Source of the DNA: Chlorobiota bacterium | Lineage (GTDB): Bacteria > Bacteroidota > Bacteroidia > Bacteroidales > F082 | Direction: 5' to 3' | DNA length: 64,000 nucleotides | Assembly: GCA_030596395.1 (NCBI GenBank) | Contig: JAUVKF010000009.1 | Coordinates: 1 to 64,000 of the forward strand | Shown: positions 37,341 through 44,938 of the stretch, in pieces | Layout: every line of letters starts with the position of its first letter | Numbering within the stretch: the stretch's first letter is position 1 | Translations under genes and position numbers: made by a program | The notes under the pieces: generated by a model | Databases searched by the model: none | The model's input: only the letters and a program-made list of their open reading frames with translations | Told to the model about the DNA's origin: nothing

Positions 37341-38879
37341 ATGCTCGTAAAAACCTATGGCAGCGCAATTCAGGGAATCGATGCAATATTGATCACTATC
37401 GAAGTGAATGTTAGTCAGGGCAAAAAGTTTTACCTGGTTGGCCTGCCCGATAATGCTATAAAAGAAAGCCATCATCGTTTGGTGGCAGTGTTGAATAATA
37501 TAGGCCATAAATTCCCCCGAAGGCGTATCGTGATCAATATGGCGCCTGCCGATATAAAAAAGGAGGGCTCTGCCTATGACTTACCCATTGCAATTGGGTT
37601 GCTGGCAGCTTCTGATCAGATATTAAGCGAAAAACTGGCTGATTTTATGATGATGGGAGAGCTGAGCCTGGATGGAGGCCTCAACCCGGTGAGAGGTGCT
37701 TTGCCTATGGCCTTAATAGCAAAGGAGGAAGGTTTTAAAGGACTGATCGTACCAAAAATAAATGCTCCCGAAGCGGCAATAGTTGAAGGTATTGATGTAT
37801 ATGGATTTGACCATATTAACGAAGTGATTGAAATGCTTGAAAGTGATAACCGTCAAGGTATTGTCAAGCTAAGCGCTGCTGAAGTGCTGAACCGAAACCT
37901 TGATAACTACCCTTTTGATTTTGAAGATGTAAAAGGGCAGGAAAATATAAAACGAGCGCTTGAGATTGCTGCCTCCGGCGGACATAACGTCATTATGATC
38001 GGCCCGCCAGGATCGGGTAAAACCATGCTTGCAAAGCGATTGCCTTCGGTATTACCACCATTATCACTTAATGAAGCCCTCGAAACAACTAAGATCCATT
38101 CGGTTGCAGGTTTGATGAATGCCGAGGATGCGCTGGTGACGGCAAGGCCATTTCGTTCGCCACACCACACCATCAGCGATGCAGGACTAGTTGGTGGTGG
38201 AACTTATCCGCAACCGGGCGAAATTTCGCTGGCACAAAATGGTGTTTTGTTTCTGGATGAATTGCCTGAATTCAAACGCTCGGTGCTTGAAGTTATGCGC
38301 CAGCCGATGGAAGACCGTATTGTGACCATTTCAAGAGCAAGGGTTACTGTTGACTATCCGGCAAGTTTTATGCTGGTTGCCGCCATGAACCCTTGTCCAT
38401 GTGGTTATTATAATCATCCTGAAAAGGAATGTGTTTGCTCGCCTGGTGTAGTCAAAAGTTACCTGAACCGTATTTCGGGACCATTGATGGACCGGATAGA
38501 TTTACATGTAGAGGTTACACCTGTTCCTTTCGCCGATCTGGCAGAAGCCCCAAAGGGTGAAAATAGTTCACATGCCCGAAAGCGGGTTGTAAAAGCCAGA
38601 AGAATTCAGGTAGCCAGATTTGAGAATCATGATCAGGTGTATGCCAATTCGCAAATGTCATCGAAGGATATTGAAAAGTATTGCGCTTTGGATGAGCAGG
38701 GCAGGACATTATTAAAAAACGCCATGGAGAAATTAAGCTTGTCGGCAAGGGCTTACGACCGTATTATTAAGGTATCCCGTACTATTGCCGATCTTGAAGG
38801 TTCGGAACAAATAAAAACCGAACACCTTGCAGAAGCTATACAGTACAGGAGTTTGGATAGGGAGAGTTGGGGATTTTGA
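37341..38879 (+). CDS. comM: YifB/ComM family Mg-chelatase-like AAA+ ATPase
   Basis: A 512-residue cytoplasmic AAA+ ATPase. ComM is a branch-migration helicase that aids integration of DNA during natural transformation; family members occur in many bacteria without known competence. The N-terminal ChlI-like domain (about 1-170; MAPADIKKEGSAYDLPIAIG) precedes the AAA+ core with Walker A GPPGSGKTMLAKRL (about residue 219) and Walker B GVLFLDELPEF. The segment AMNPCPCGYYNHPEKECVCS holds a Cys cluster typical of the family. The C-terminal Mg_chelatase_C helix bundle ends the protein. It has its own promoter and no linked competence gene. Confidence 0.93.
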   Translation: MLVKTYGSAIQGIDAILITIEVNVSQGKKFYLVGLPDNAIKESHHRLVAVLNNIGHKFPRRRIVINMAPADIKKEGSAYDLPIAIGLLAASDQILSEKLADFMMMGELSLDGGLNPVRGALPMALIAKEEGFKGLIVPKINAPEAAIVEGIDVYGFDHINEVIEMLESDNRQGIVKLSAAEVLNRNLDNYPFDFEDVKGQENIKRALEIAASGGHNVIMIGPPGSGKTMLAKRLPSVLPPLSLNEALETTKIHSVAGLMNAEDALVTARPFRSPHHTISDAGLVGGGTYPQPGEISLAQNGVLFLDELPEFKRSVLEVMRQPMEDRIVTISRARVTVDYPASFMLVAAMNPCPCGYYNHPEKECVCSPGVVKSYLNRISGPLMDRIDLHVEVTPVPFADLAEAPKGENSSHARKRVVKARRIQVARFENHDQVYANSQMSSKDIEKYCALDEQGRTLLKNAMEKLSLSARAYDRIIKVSRTIADLEGSEQIKTEHLAEAIQYRSLDRESWGF

Positions 38880-38908
38880 AAATAATTAATAATATAATAT
38901 AATGATGT

Positions 38909-39049
38909 GGCTGTATCAAAAAACCAAAATTGTCATTCTGAATGAAGTCCCGATGGCTATCGGGACGGAATGAAGAATCTTTAGTAGGTATTCATAAAGA
39001 TCCTTCGCTATGCTCAGGATGACAAGTTTCTCTATATTTTGATACAGCC
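38909..39049. mobile_element. MITE-like element 1, 141 bp, with 13-bp terminal inverted repeats
   Basis: Perfect ends GGCTGTATCAAAA (38909-38921) and TTTTGATACAGCC (39037-39049) resemble IS termini. Inside are TGTCATTCTGAATGAA, a palindrome GTCCCGAT-GGCT-ATCGGGAC (38947-38966), and AAGATCCTTCGCTATGCTC. The internal core is shared with the elements at 47127-47278 and 55449-55579. No coding sequence. Confidence 0.7.
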
Positions 39050-39075
39050 CCTAACTGAAAGGCAAAGGGGGTAAT

Positions 39076-39495
39076 ATGTTACACTTAAACATACCAATAG
39101 AAGAACTCAATAAAATAAACCAGGGCACCTTAATGGAACAGCTTCATATTGAATATCTGGAAGTTGGAGATGGATATGTGAAAGGCAGGATGCCAGTGAA
39201 TGAACGCACAAAGCAGCCCATGGGCATTTTACACGGAGGCGCCAATCTTGCGCTTGCTGAAACCATCGGAGGCCTGGGTTCCGCACTAATCGTTGATTTA
39301 GATAAATTTGATGTGCGTGGTTCTCAAATAAGCGCCAACCATGTAGGGACAGCACATGCAGGCTGGGTATTCGCTGAAGCCCATATTTTGCACAAAGGAA
39401 AGAACACCCATGTGTGGAATATTGACATCAGGGATGAAGATGGAAAATTGGTTTCAACCTGCCGGTTGACAAATTTTGTGATCAGGAAGAAATAA
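39076..39495 (+). CDS. Hotdog-fold thioesterase (PaaI/YbdB/MenI-like)
   Basis: A 139-residue acyl-CoA thioesterase. The family core is clear: VKGRMPVNERTKQPMGILHG followed by GANLALAETIGGLGSALIV, which holds the HGG turn and the catalytic Glu of the EntH/YbdB-MenI group. ISANHVGTAHAGWVFAEA forms the second conserved block. Such proteins hydrolyse 1,4-dihydroxy-2-naphthoyl-CoA in menaquinone synthesis or rescue mischarged carriers. Since the men cluster in this window has no other thioesterase, the DHNA-CoA role is attractive but only inferred from family and absence. It stands alone between two repeat-rich gaps. Confidence 0.88.
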   Translation: MLHLNIPIEELNKINQGTLMEQLHIEYLEVGDGYVKGRMPVNERTKQPMGILHGGANLALAETIGGLGSALIVDLDKFDVRGSQISANHVGTAHAGWVFAEAHILHKGKNTHVWNIDIRDEDGKLVSTCRLTNFVIRKK

Positions 39496-39590
39496 TCTGT
39501 TTGTTATAGAACAAAAATATTCGTCAGCTATCGGCATAATGGAAATAGAAACAATCCTGCCTGTCGGCAGACAGGTGTCTTTATTCGGAC

Positions 39591-39600
39591 GTTGGCATTA
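39591..39600 (+). repeat. Left inverted repeat of the TOPRIM-gene cassette
   Basis: GTTGGCATTA is the exact reverse complement of TAATGCCAAC at 40787-40796, on the other side of the gene. With one mismatch the match extends to 14 bp. It lies 11 bp before the ATG. Confidence 0.6.
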
Positions 39601-39611
39601 ATTAAAATCAT

Positions 39612-40808
39612 ATGGAGCTAAAGTTTCCTTTTAAGAACCTCACAGTAAATCATCTTTGGGAATTCCGTGAAAATAAGTTTCTCAATGATTTCTTCATTAA
39701 ATACAAACATCAGCAAGATAATTTCTACAAAGAACAGATAGAAAAGCAAGTTGATTTTTTCCTTGACTTTCTTCCTGATTTTGAAAATGAAATCTTACAA
39801 ATTATTCAAACCTCGAATCAAAAAACAATAGATACATATTTTAATGAACTTATTGAAAATTGTTCTTGGGTTTGTAACATTGATTCAGATGGTATAAAGC
39901 ATGACTTGAATGAAATAAATGAAGAAAGATATAATAAGTTTATTAAAGATGTAAACGAAAAATCCGAAGAATACTTTAAGAAAGAGGAACGAACAAAATA
40001 TAAACATTTAGAAAAATATGAATCATATCAATTTAGTTTAATTGGCTTTGGTTTATATGGGAACCCACGTGAAGGAAAAAAAGTTAAAAAAACGAATTAC
40101 AACTACTATTGCATTGAGCAGACACCAAACCTTTTTGATCTCTCTTTTTTTGACGACTATATCAACTTCTTATCGAATTTAACTTCGAAATTTCAAGGTG
40201 TTTGTCAACGGTATATTGAAAAATTTGAAAATGGAGAGATTATTGCTTCTGAAGAGGATTTCTATGATAAAGTCATAGTATATGTTGAGGGGCAACATGA
40301 TATAGATCTGATTTTTCGGGCAGCTGAACTTTTAAAAGAAACTGAGATATTGAATAAAATTGAGCTTAGACAAAGAGGTGGATTTCGTAATCTTGACAAA
40401 ATCTGGAAATTTTATAACGAAAACTCTGTTGAAATTACTGGCCAAATCAAAATCTTATTGTATGACTGTGATACAAATAAGTCTGATGAAGATTTCGGGT
40501 ACATTTACAAAAGAACAATTCCAACAGTTGAAGGACATATAATCTCAAAAGGAATTGAAAACTTATTTAATAATATTACGACGCAAAAAGCAATTAAAGC
40601 AAAGAAAGAATTTATTGACTTTAATATTAAAAAAGGAACAAAGAGAGGAATCGAATATCATGAAGAGATTAATGAAGTTAACAAAGATGAAAAAGCGAAT
40701 TTTTGTACATGGATGAGTAACAATGGAACAAAGGAGGACTTCAATAACTTCAAGATAATATTTGATCTAATAAGAGAAATAATAACTAATGCCAACACGC
40801 GGTCATAG
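39612..40808 (+). CDS. TOPRIM-domain protein, OLD-nuclease-like, accessory gene
   Basis: A 398-residue soluble protein, noticeably more AT-rich than its neighbours. The first 200 residues are charged and mostly helical without a recognised motif. From about residue 222 there is a TOPRIM-like block: VIVYVEGQHDIDLIFRAAEL supplies the Glu, and LLYDCDTNKSDED (about 282) the DxD pair. A later segment, EGHIISKGIENLFN, recalls the C-terminal part of OLD/DUF4435-type TOPRIM proteins linked to phage defence. There is no ATPase domain. The gene lies between inverted repeats and its stop codon is inside the downstream repeat, so it looks like an acquired cassette. Nuclease activity and a defence role are inferences. 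Confidence 0.7.
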   Translation: MELKFPFKNLTVNHLWEFRENKFLNDFFIKYKHQQDNFYKEQIEKQVDFFLDFLPDFENEILQIIQTSNQKTIDTYFNELIENCSWVCNIDSDGIKHDLNEINEERYNKFIKDVNEKSEEYFKKEERTKYKHLEKYESYQFSLIGFGLYGNPREGKKVKKTNYNYYCIEQTPNLFDLSFFDDYINFLSNLTSKFQGVCQRYIEKFENGEIIASEEDFYDKVIVYVEGQHDIDLIFRAAELLKETEILNKIELRQRGGFRNLDKIWKFYNENSVEITGQIKILLYDCDTNKSDEDFGYIYKRTIPTVEGHIISKGIENLFNNITTQKAIKAKKEFIDFNIKKGTKRGIEYHEEINEVNKDEKANFCTWMSNNGTKEDFNNFKIIFDLIREIITNANTRS

Positions 40809-40921
40809 CCAATTGGCGATGAAGTCGTATTAAAAAAGTGAATTGTAAATTTAAATAAATTAGAAATTAAGAAACATACTGCGATAAAAACGCCAACTGG
40901 CCATTCCGCCATCCGTAGGCA
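40787..40921 (+). repeat. attC-like imperfect palindrome between the two accessory genes
   Basis: A 130-bp structured site. It begins with TAATGCCAAC (inverse of the sequence before the TOPRIM gene) and ends with GTAGGCA (40915-40921), close to the GTTGGCA found at 39591-39597. Inside, GCCAATTGGCG (40808-40818) pairs with CGCCAACTGGC (40891-40901), within a longer imperfect stem (14 of 22 positions). This layout of outer core sites and inner paired boxes recalls integron attC sites, although the outer boxes do not strictly fit RYYYAAC and GTTRRRY. Confidence 0.5.
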
Positions 40922-40930
40922 ATTAACACA

Positions 40931-41530
40931 ATGAAGCAAATAATTTACATAATTTTTTTTCTATTGCATTTATCACCTTCAATCTACGCTAGCTCAGATT
41001 CTACCGCATTAAAGGTACTAAACAAGTCAAAAGAAGCATTTAAATATTGCAAGGATAATGGCCTTAACATTGATTATTGTTTATTAATTGATATGAGTGT
41101 TCATTCGGGTAAATACAGACTATTCGTCTACGATTTCAAAACCGATTCTATTATAAGTTCAGGTCTTTGTTCGCATGGTTGTTGCAATTCAGATTGGGGT
41201 TCTGATTGGACTAAAAATCGACCAAATTTCAGCGATGTTCCTGAAAGTCACTGCTCTTCTCTTGGAAAATATAAAATAGGATTTTGTGGTTATAGCAATT
41301 GGGGAATAAATATTAATTATCAGCTTCATGGACTCGATGCAACTAATGCTAATGCCTTTTCGAGACTTATTGTTTTACATTCTTGGGAAATGGTGCCTGA
41401 TACTGAATTATATCCAGATGGAACACCTGAAGGATGGGGTTGTCCCGCTGTTTCGAATAACCAAATGAAATTCATTGATGAGTTAATTAGAAAAAGTGAC
41501 ACACCATTACTTCTTTGGATTTATAAATGA
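40931..41530 (+). CDS. Secreted murein L,D-transpeptidase catalytic-domain protein (YkuD_2 type)
   Basis: A 199-residue exported protein with a signal peptide (MKQIIYIIFFLLHLSPSIYA). The body matches the L,D-transpeptidase-like family PF13645: LLIDMSVHSGKYRLFVYDF, SHCSSLGKYKIG, LHGLDATNANAFSRLIVLHS with the conserved His, and the Cys nucleophile in GWGCPAVSNNQM. Such enzymes act on peptidoglycan cross-links in the periplasm; the exact reaction of this subgroup is not established. Compared with family members the protein is nearly all catalytic domain. It is AT-rich, follows the attC-like site by 9 bp and is followed by a related signature (41531-41562), which suggests cassette-borne acquisition. 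Confidence 0.82.
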   Translation: MKQIIYIIFFLLHLSPSIYASSDSTALKVLNKSKEAFKYCKDNGLNIDYCLLIDMSVHSGKYRLFVYDFKTDSIISSGLCSHGCCNSDWGSDWTKNRPNFSDVPESHCSSLGKYKIGFCGYSNWGININYQLHGLDATNANAFSRLIVLHSWEMVPDTELYPDGTPEGWGCPAVSNNQMKFIDELIRKSDTPLLLWIYK

Positions 41531-41562
41531 AATGCCTATAACATCGGCTTATAGCGCATGCC
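41531..41562 (+). repeat. Cassette-end-like sequence after the L,D-transpeptidase gene
   Basis: AATGCC, then AACATCGGCTTATAGC, aligns with AATGCC, AACACGCGGTCATAGC at 40788-40807 after the TOPRIM gene, allowing small gaps. No matching distal half was found, so the site may be truncated. Confidence 0.4.
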
Positions 41563-41693
41563 AGAAATGTTTTAAAACAAAATGAAAAGTGAAATTTAAA
41601 GCAGGAAATAGAACAATAAGTTTGATTTTTGTGGTGGCCGGATTTTTAGAATCTACACGTTTGACAAATATTGTAATTAATCCGTCATAAACA

Positions 41694-42032
41694 CTATTTG
41701 TCTTTAATTTCTACCAGTTCTTTATCCTCTTCGATATCTTCAAAATCCATAGGTTTCTCTTCCAGGTCCAGATTGATATCTTCCCTTAAATATCCTTCAT
41801 TATAATCTTCCTCTTCCTCGATTATAGTTGCAGCTTCCTGTTTTGTCATTCGAACCAGATAATAGATATCATCGGTTTCCAAAGGAATTGCGCTTACACT
41901 GGCGCCTTCTTTATCGGTAAATGAAATCAAATGATGAATGAATCCTTCCGGATACCTGAGTTTGATCTGATCACGGATTTCTTCCGTTAATTTTTCATAA
42001 TCCTTTACCAACCTGGGTTTGCTGTTGCTCAT
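41694..42032 (-). CDS. Small acidic protein of unknown function
   Basis: A 112-residue cytoplasmic protein that I do not recognise. The first half is mixed alpha/beta (LTEEIRDQIKLRYPEGFIHH; SAIPLETDDIYYLVRMTKQE), and the last 45 residues are strongly acidic (IEEEEDYNEGY; FEDIEEDKELVEI). Codon use looks like that of neighbouring core genes, and the compact N-terminal part looks like a real fold. It lies downstream of the GNAT gene on the same strand but 155 bp away, so cotranscription is uncertain. Confidence 0.65.
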   Translation of the reverse strand: MSNSKPRLVKDYEKLTEEIRDQIKLRYPEGFIHHLISFTDKEGASVSAIPLETDDIYYLVRMTKQEAATIIEEEEDYNEGYLREDINLDLEEKPMDFEDIEEDKELVEIKDK

Positions 42033-42187
42033 CGCTTTTTAGAATAATGTTGAACAAAATCCGTAATTTCATGTACGGAAAGCTGTAAAAAAGGTTCTTG
42101 GTGGAAACAATTTTAAATATATCTTTTATATAAATCCTGAAAGCAAGGGCTATTATTTTTGTTTTAAAGGAAGACGCTTGAAACTAG

Positions 42188-42937
42188 CTATAAAAATTCC
42201 TTTTCAACTATCGTTTCAAATCTCCGTTTACTGATGTAATGATCTTCAAGCAATATACCATCTCTAATTAAAGCAAATACACCAAATCCCGATGGCATTT
42301 GTTTGGCTTCGTTTGAGGTTTCGATTTTCTTAATTTGCAGATCAATCCCGTTTTCTGAAGCTGTTTTAATCAAGGCTTTCACCCCTTTATCATGCCACGG
42401 GCACTGATCAGCATAAAGGAGGTGCCAGCCTTTATAATTTGTAAGTTTCTTTTCCCAGTTGATGAAAAAAGGGTCATGGCCGTCTTTCAATTTCAACGCC
42501 ATTAATTCAAACCTCCCTTTTTTGTCCACCTTTGAAAAACCTTGCTTTTGAAACAGTTTTTTTGTTGCCATCCAAGTACCCTGGCTGGTCATAGTACAAA
42601 CACCTGTTTTATCCATGGCTCTCGCATCAGCGATGGCTTCATTTACTAATGCTGAGGCAGCCCCCAAACTTCTGTACTTGTTGGGATATACCATAATGCA
42701 ATGGATGAAAAGATATTCGTCAGCTTCAATTGGCCGCCAGGCAAACTCTGCCGGAACATATTCAATAAATCCAACCTGTTTGCCGTCATCTGCATACATT
42801 ACTTTTAGTTTTAGTCCTTCGGAAAAACGCTTTGTAAACCAATCCAGTTTGGCTTTAAAGCCGGGTTCCTTTATGTTTTTTATGCAGAAAAAACTGTGTT
42901 TTGCTGCATTTTCAGGTGTTATATTAATAATTTTCAT
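42188..42937 (-). CDS. GNAT acetyltransferase fused to a YoaP-like domain
   Basis: A 249-residue cytoplasmic protein. The N-terminal two-thirds are a GNAT fold with the acetyl-CoA-binding stretch IMVYPNKYRSLGAASALVNE. The C-terminal part (about 175-245: WHLLYADQCPWHDKGVKAL, FGVFALIRDGILLEDHYISK) matches the YoaP-like thioredoxin-related module, including a CPWH motif where a thioredoxin would have CxxC. The two-domain form is known as the YoaP arrangement; the substrate is unknown. It begins at ATG 42937, and the gap upstream to 43171 holds hairpin repeats only. Confidence 0.82.
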   Translation of the reverse strand: MKIINITPENAAKHSFFCIKNIKEPGFKAKLDWFTKRFSEGLKLKVMYADDGKQVGFIEYVPAEFAWRPIEADEYLFIHCIMVYPNKYRSLGAASALVNEAIADARAMDKTGVCTMTSQGTWMATKKLFQKQGFSKVDKKGRFELMALKLKDGHDPFFINWEKKLTNYKGWHLLYADQCPWHDKGVKALIKTASENGIDLQIKKIETSNEAKQMPSGFGVFALIRDGILLEDHYISKRRFETIVEKEFL

Positions 42938-43020
42938 ATAGCGTTTAAGTGGTTTCGTTATGGTTTAAGTTGAAAACTAAAACCAGTAATGTAGGGACAC
43001 AATCCATTTATTACGTGAAT

Positions 43021-43038
43021 GTTGGCACGGACACCAAC
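43021..43038. repeat. Small palindromic repeat related to those at 21149-21196
   Basis: GTTGG and CCAAC arms (43021-43025, 43034-43038) flank CACGGACA. With its surroundings (ATGTTGG..ACACCAACA) it aligns with the hairpin at 21175-21196, which makes it a dispersed family member. Confidence 0.5.
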
Positions 43039-43171
43039 AACGGTCAGGTGGTTATCCTTCCACCATTCCACCATTCCAATTTTTTGTTTGATAATAAAAG
43101 CGCCTTTTGGGGCGATTCAAACCCACCTTCTTAGAGGGTGGATATTTACTCTTTCATTGATCAAAAAACGA

Positions 43172-43960
43172 TCAGTATTGATCACATATTTCATAAAGCT
43201 TTTCTGCCTTTTCATTGTTTCTCCCAAAGCTACATGATGATTCCCGCATATGCTCAAAATACTTTCCGGTTACTCCTCCCAATTCGTCTGCGGTAGCCAG
43301 CCATACCGGAGTAGCTGCACCCTGGTCGGGCGTTTCGTGGCCGCCATAACCTAAATTACTGGCCAATGTTGATCGTACATCTCCCGGATGGCAAACATTT
43401 ACTGTGACTTTTTTGTTTTTCAAGCTGTTTGCAAAAGCCACAGTCAACATTCTGTCGGCTTGTTTACTTTGCCGGTAAGCCGTGTCGTTGTTGTAATGGC
43501 GATGATTGAATTCCATGTCGTTCATGTCCAGGCCACCGGCCCAGTATGATGCAATGTTAACAATTCGGGCAGGCGCTGAATTTTCAAGGATGGGTGTAAA
43601 ATATTTCATCATCCAGAAATATCCCAACACATTGGTAGCCCATTGTAATTCGATGCCTTCCGCTGTTTCTTCCCGCCTTCGGGGTGTTACCCCTGCATCA
43701 TTGATTAAAACATGTAGAGGACCGTTCCAGTTATTTGCTGTATTTATTATTTCCTGTTTTATGGAGAGATCACACATAACATAGGAAATAAAATTATTCC
43801 CCGAGCTTTCCTTCAATTCTTCAATGGTTTGTTGTGCTTTGTATTCATCCCTGGCAAGGATTGTAATTGCATAACCATCGCGTTCAGCAATTAACCGGGC
43901 AATGCTTTTGCCGATGGCACCAGTAGCACCTGTAATTAAAACTGACTTTAAATTATCCAT
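43172..43960 (-). CDS. Short-chain dehydrogenase/reductase (retinol dehydrogenase-like)
   Basis: A 262-residue NAD(P)-dependent oxidoreductase. The cofactor motif TGATGAIGKSIARLIAERDG (TGxxxGxG) is at the N-terminus, with NDAGVTPRR for NNAG. The catalytic residues are Ser in VNIASYWAGG and Tyr-Lys within YRQSKQADRMLTVAFA; the canonical YxxxK is kept as Y-R-Q-S-K. I chose the ATG at 43960 (MDNLKSVLITG). The frame stays open to 44083 but that would overlap the divergent HDAC-family gene and add a non-homologous 41-residue tail. The substrate cannot be told. Confidence 0.88.
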   Translation of the reverse strand: MDNLKSVLITGATGAIGKSIARLIAERDGYAITILARDEYKAQQTIEELKESSGNNFISYVMCDLSIKQEIINTANNWNGPLHVLINDAGVTPRRREETAEGIELQWATNVLGYFWMMKYFTPILENSAPARIVNIASYWAGGLDMNDMEFNHRHYNNDTAYRQSKQADRMLTVAFANSLKNKKVTVNVCHPGDVRSTLASNLGYGGHETPDQGAATPVWLATADELGGVTGKYFEHMRESSCSFGRNNEKAEKLYEICDQY

Positions 43961-44019
43961 TTTGATACTCTTAACAAAAATCAAGTGACTTTTGTAAACA
44001 ATTGCTGCTTCTAAATTAC

Positions 44020-44027
44020 TAATTTTG
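44020..44027 (+). promoter_or_regulatory. -7 promoter element of the HDAC-family gene
   Basis: TAATTTTG fits TAnnTTTG exactly, 20 bp before the ATG at 44048. TTTG at 43991-43994 lies upstream, at a rather long 25-bp spacing. Confidence 0.45.
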
Positions 44028-44047
44028 AAAGATTCAATTTTTCCGGC

Positions 44048-44938
44048 ATGAAAATTCTTTTCAATAAAAAATTTCTTGAGCACAATGTAGAAAGCGAAGT
44101 AGAAGGCGCCTATCGCATTAATAAATTTACTGATATTGCAGACACATCAGTTGATGGAGAAAAATGGATTACCCTTGTCCATTCTGAGGATTACAAAAAT
44201 TATATTGAAGAAGCTTGTCATAACAATGATGTTGTAGCCGAAGTGCAATTAACACCTGAAAGTTATGAAGCAGCTTGTTTGTCGGTGGGTTTAACCGTAC
44301 AGGCTTCAGAAACCGGGGAATTTGCAGTGGTCAGGCCGCCAGGGCATCATGCGCGTAGAGAAAAGCCTGCCGGATTTTGTCTGTTTAATAACATTGCCAT
44401 TGCTACTCAAAAGTTGGTAAACGAAGGAAAAAAAGTTTTTATCCTTGATATTGACGGCCATCATGGTGATGGAACCCAGGATATTTTTTATGATAAGGAA
44501 CGGGTTTTGTTTTGCTCTATCCACCAGGAATACGCATATCCATTTACCGGTTCTGCAATTGAAACAGGAGTTAATAAAGGTGTTGGCTTCACATTTAACT
44601 TCCCTTTGATCTCCGGCAGGGGCGACAAAGAATTTTTAGACCGGGTGGATAAGTGCATTAATCTTGCATGTAAGTTTGAACCCGATGTAATTGGTGTTTC
44701 CGTCGGATTTGACGGATATGAAAAAGACAAAATATTACAGTTAAATTATTCGCAACATGCTTATTACGAATGTGCTTATCGCCTGAAAAAGTCGTTTCGA
44801 AAAAAACCTGTTTTTGCGGTTTTGGAAGGAGGATACCACTCCGACATCAGGCAACTGGCTGATACTTTTATTGAAGGCATTAATAATGGCGGAAAACCAC
44901 CAAAAGTGAAGTATAACGAAGATATGGCACTTGGTTGA
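44048..44938 (+). CDS. Histone-deacetylase-family deacetylase (AcuC/acetylpolyamine-type)
   Basis: A 296-residue zinc deacetylase of the arginase/HDAC fold. Conserved elements are RPPGHHA (catalytic His pair), FCLFNNIAIATQKL, the zinc site DIDGHHGDGTQDIFY and the distal Asp region VGVSVGFDGYEKDK, ending with VLEGGYHSDI. Bacterial members remove acetyl or other acyl groups from small amines or proteins; which applies here is unknown. The stop codon overlaps the start of the DUF4625 lipoprotein gene (TGATG), so the two are translationally coupled. It diverges from the SDR gene, sharing an 87-bp control region. Confidence 0.9.
   Translation: MKILFNKKFLEHNVESEVEGAYRINKFTDIADTSVDGEKWITLVHSEDYKNYIEEACHNNDVVAEVQLTPESYEAACLSVGLTVQASETGEFAVVRPPGHHARREKPAGFCLFNNIAIATQKLVNEGKKVFILDIDGHHGDGTQDIFYDKERVLFCSIHQEYAYPFTGSAIETGVNKGVGFTFNFPLISGRGDKEFLDRVDKCINLACKFEPDVIGVSVGFDGYEKDKILQLNYSQHAYYECAYRLKKSFRKKPVFAVLEGGYHSDIRQLADTFIEGINNGGKPPKVKYNEDMALG

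Noticed and set aside
39480-41700. Canonical integron
   Set aside because: No integrase gene is seen and the core boxes do not strictly match RYYYAAC/GTTRRRY, so only attC-like is claimed.
42938-43171. Small open frames between the GNAT and SDR genes
   Set aside because: They cover hairpin repeats and low-complexity CACCATTC runs and lack protein-like features.
43961-44083. 41-residue N-terminal extension of the SDR protein
   Set aside because: The nucleotide-binding motif normally lies within the first 15 residues; the extension overlaps the divergent gene and its promoter.
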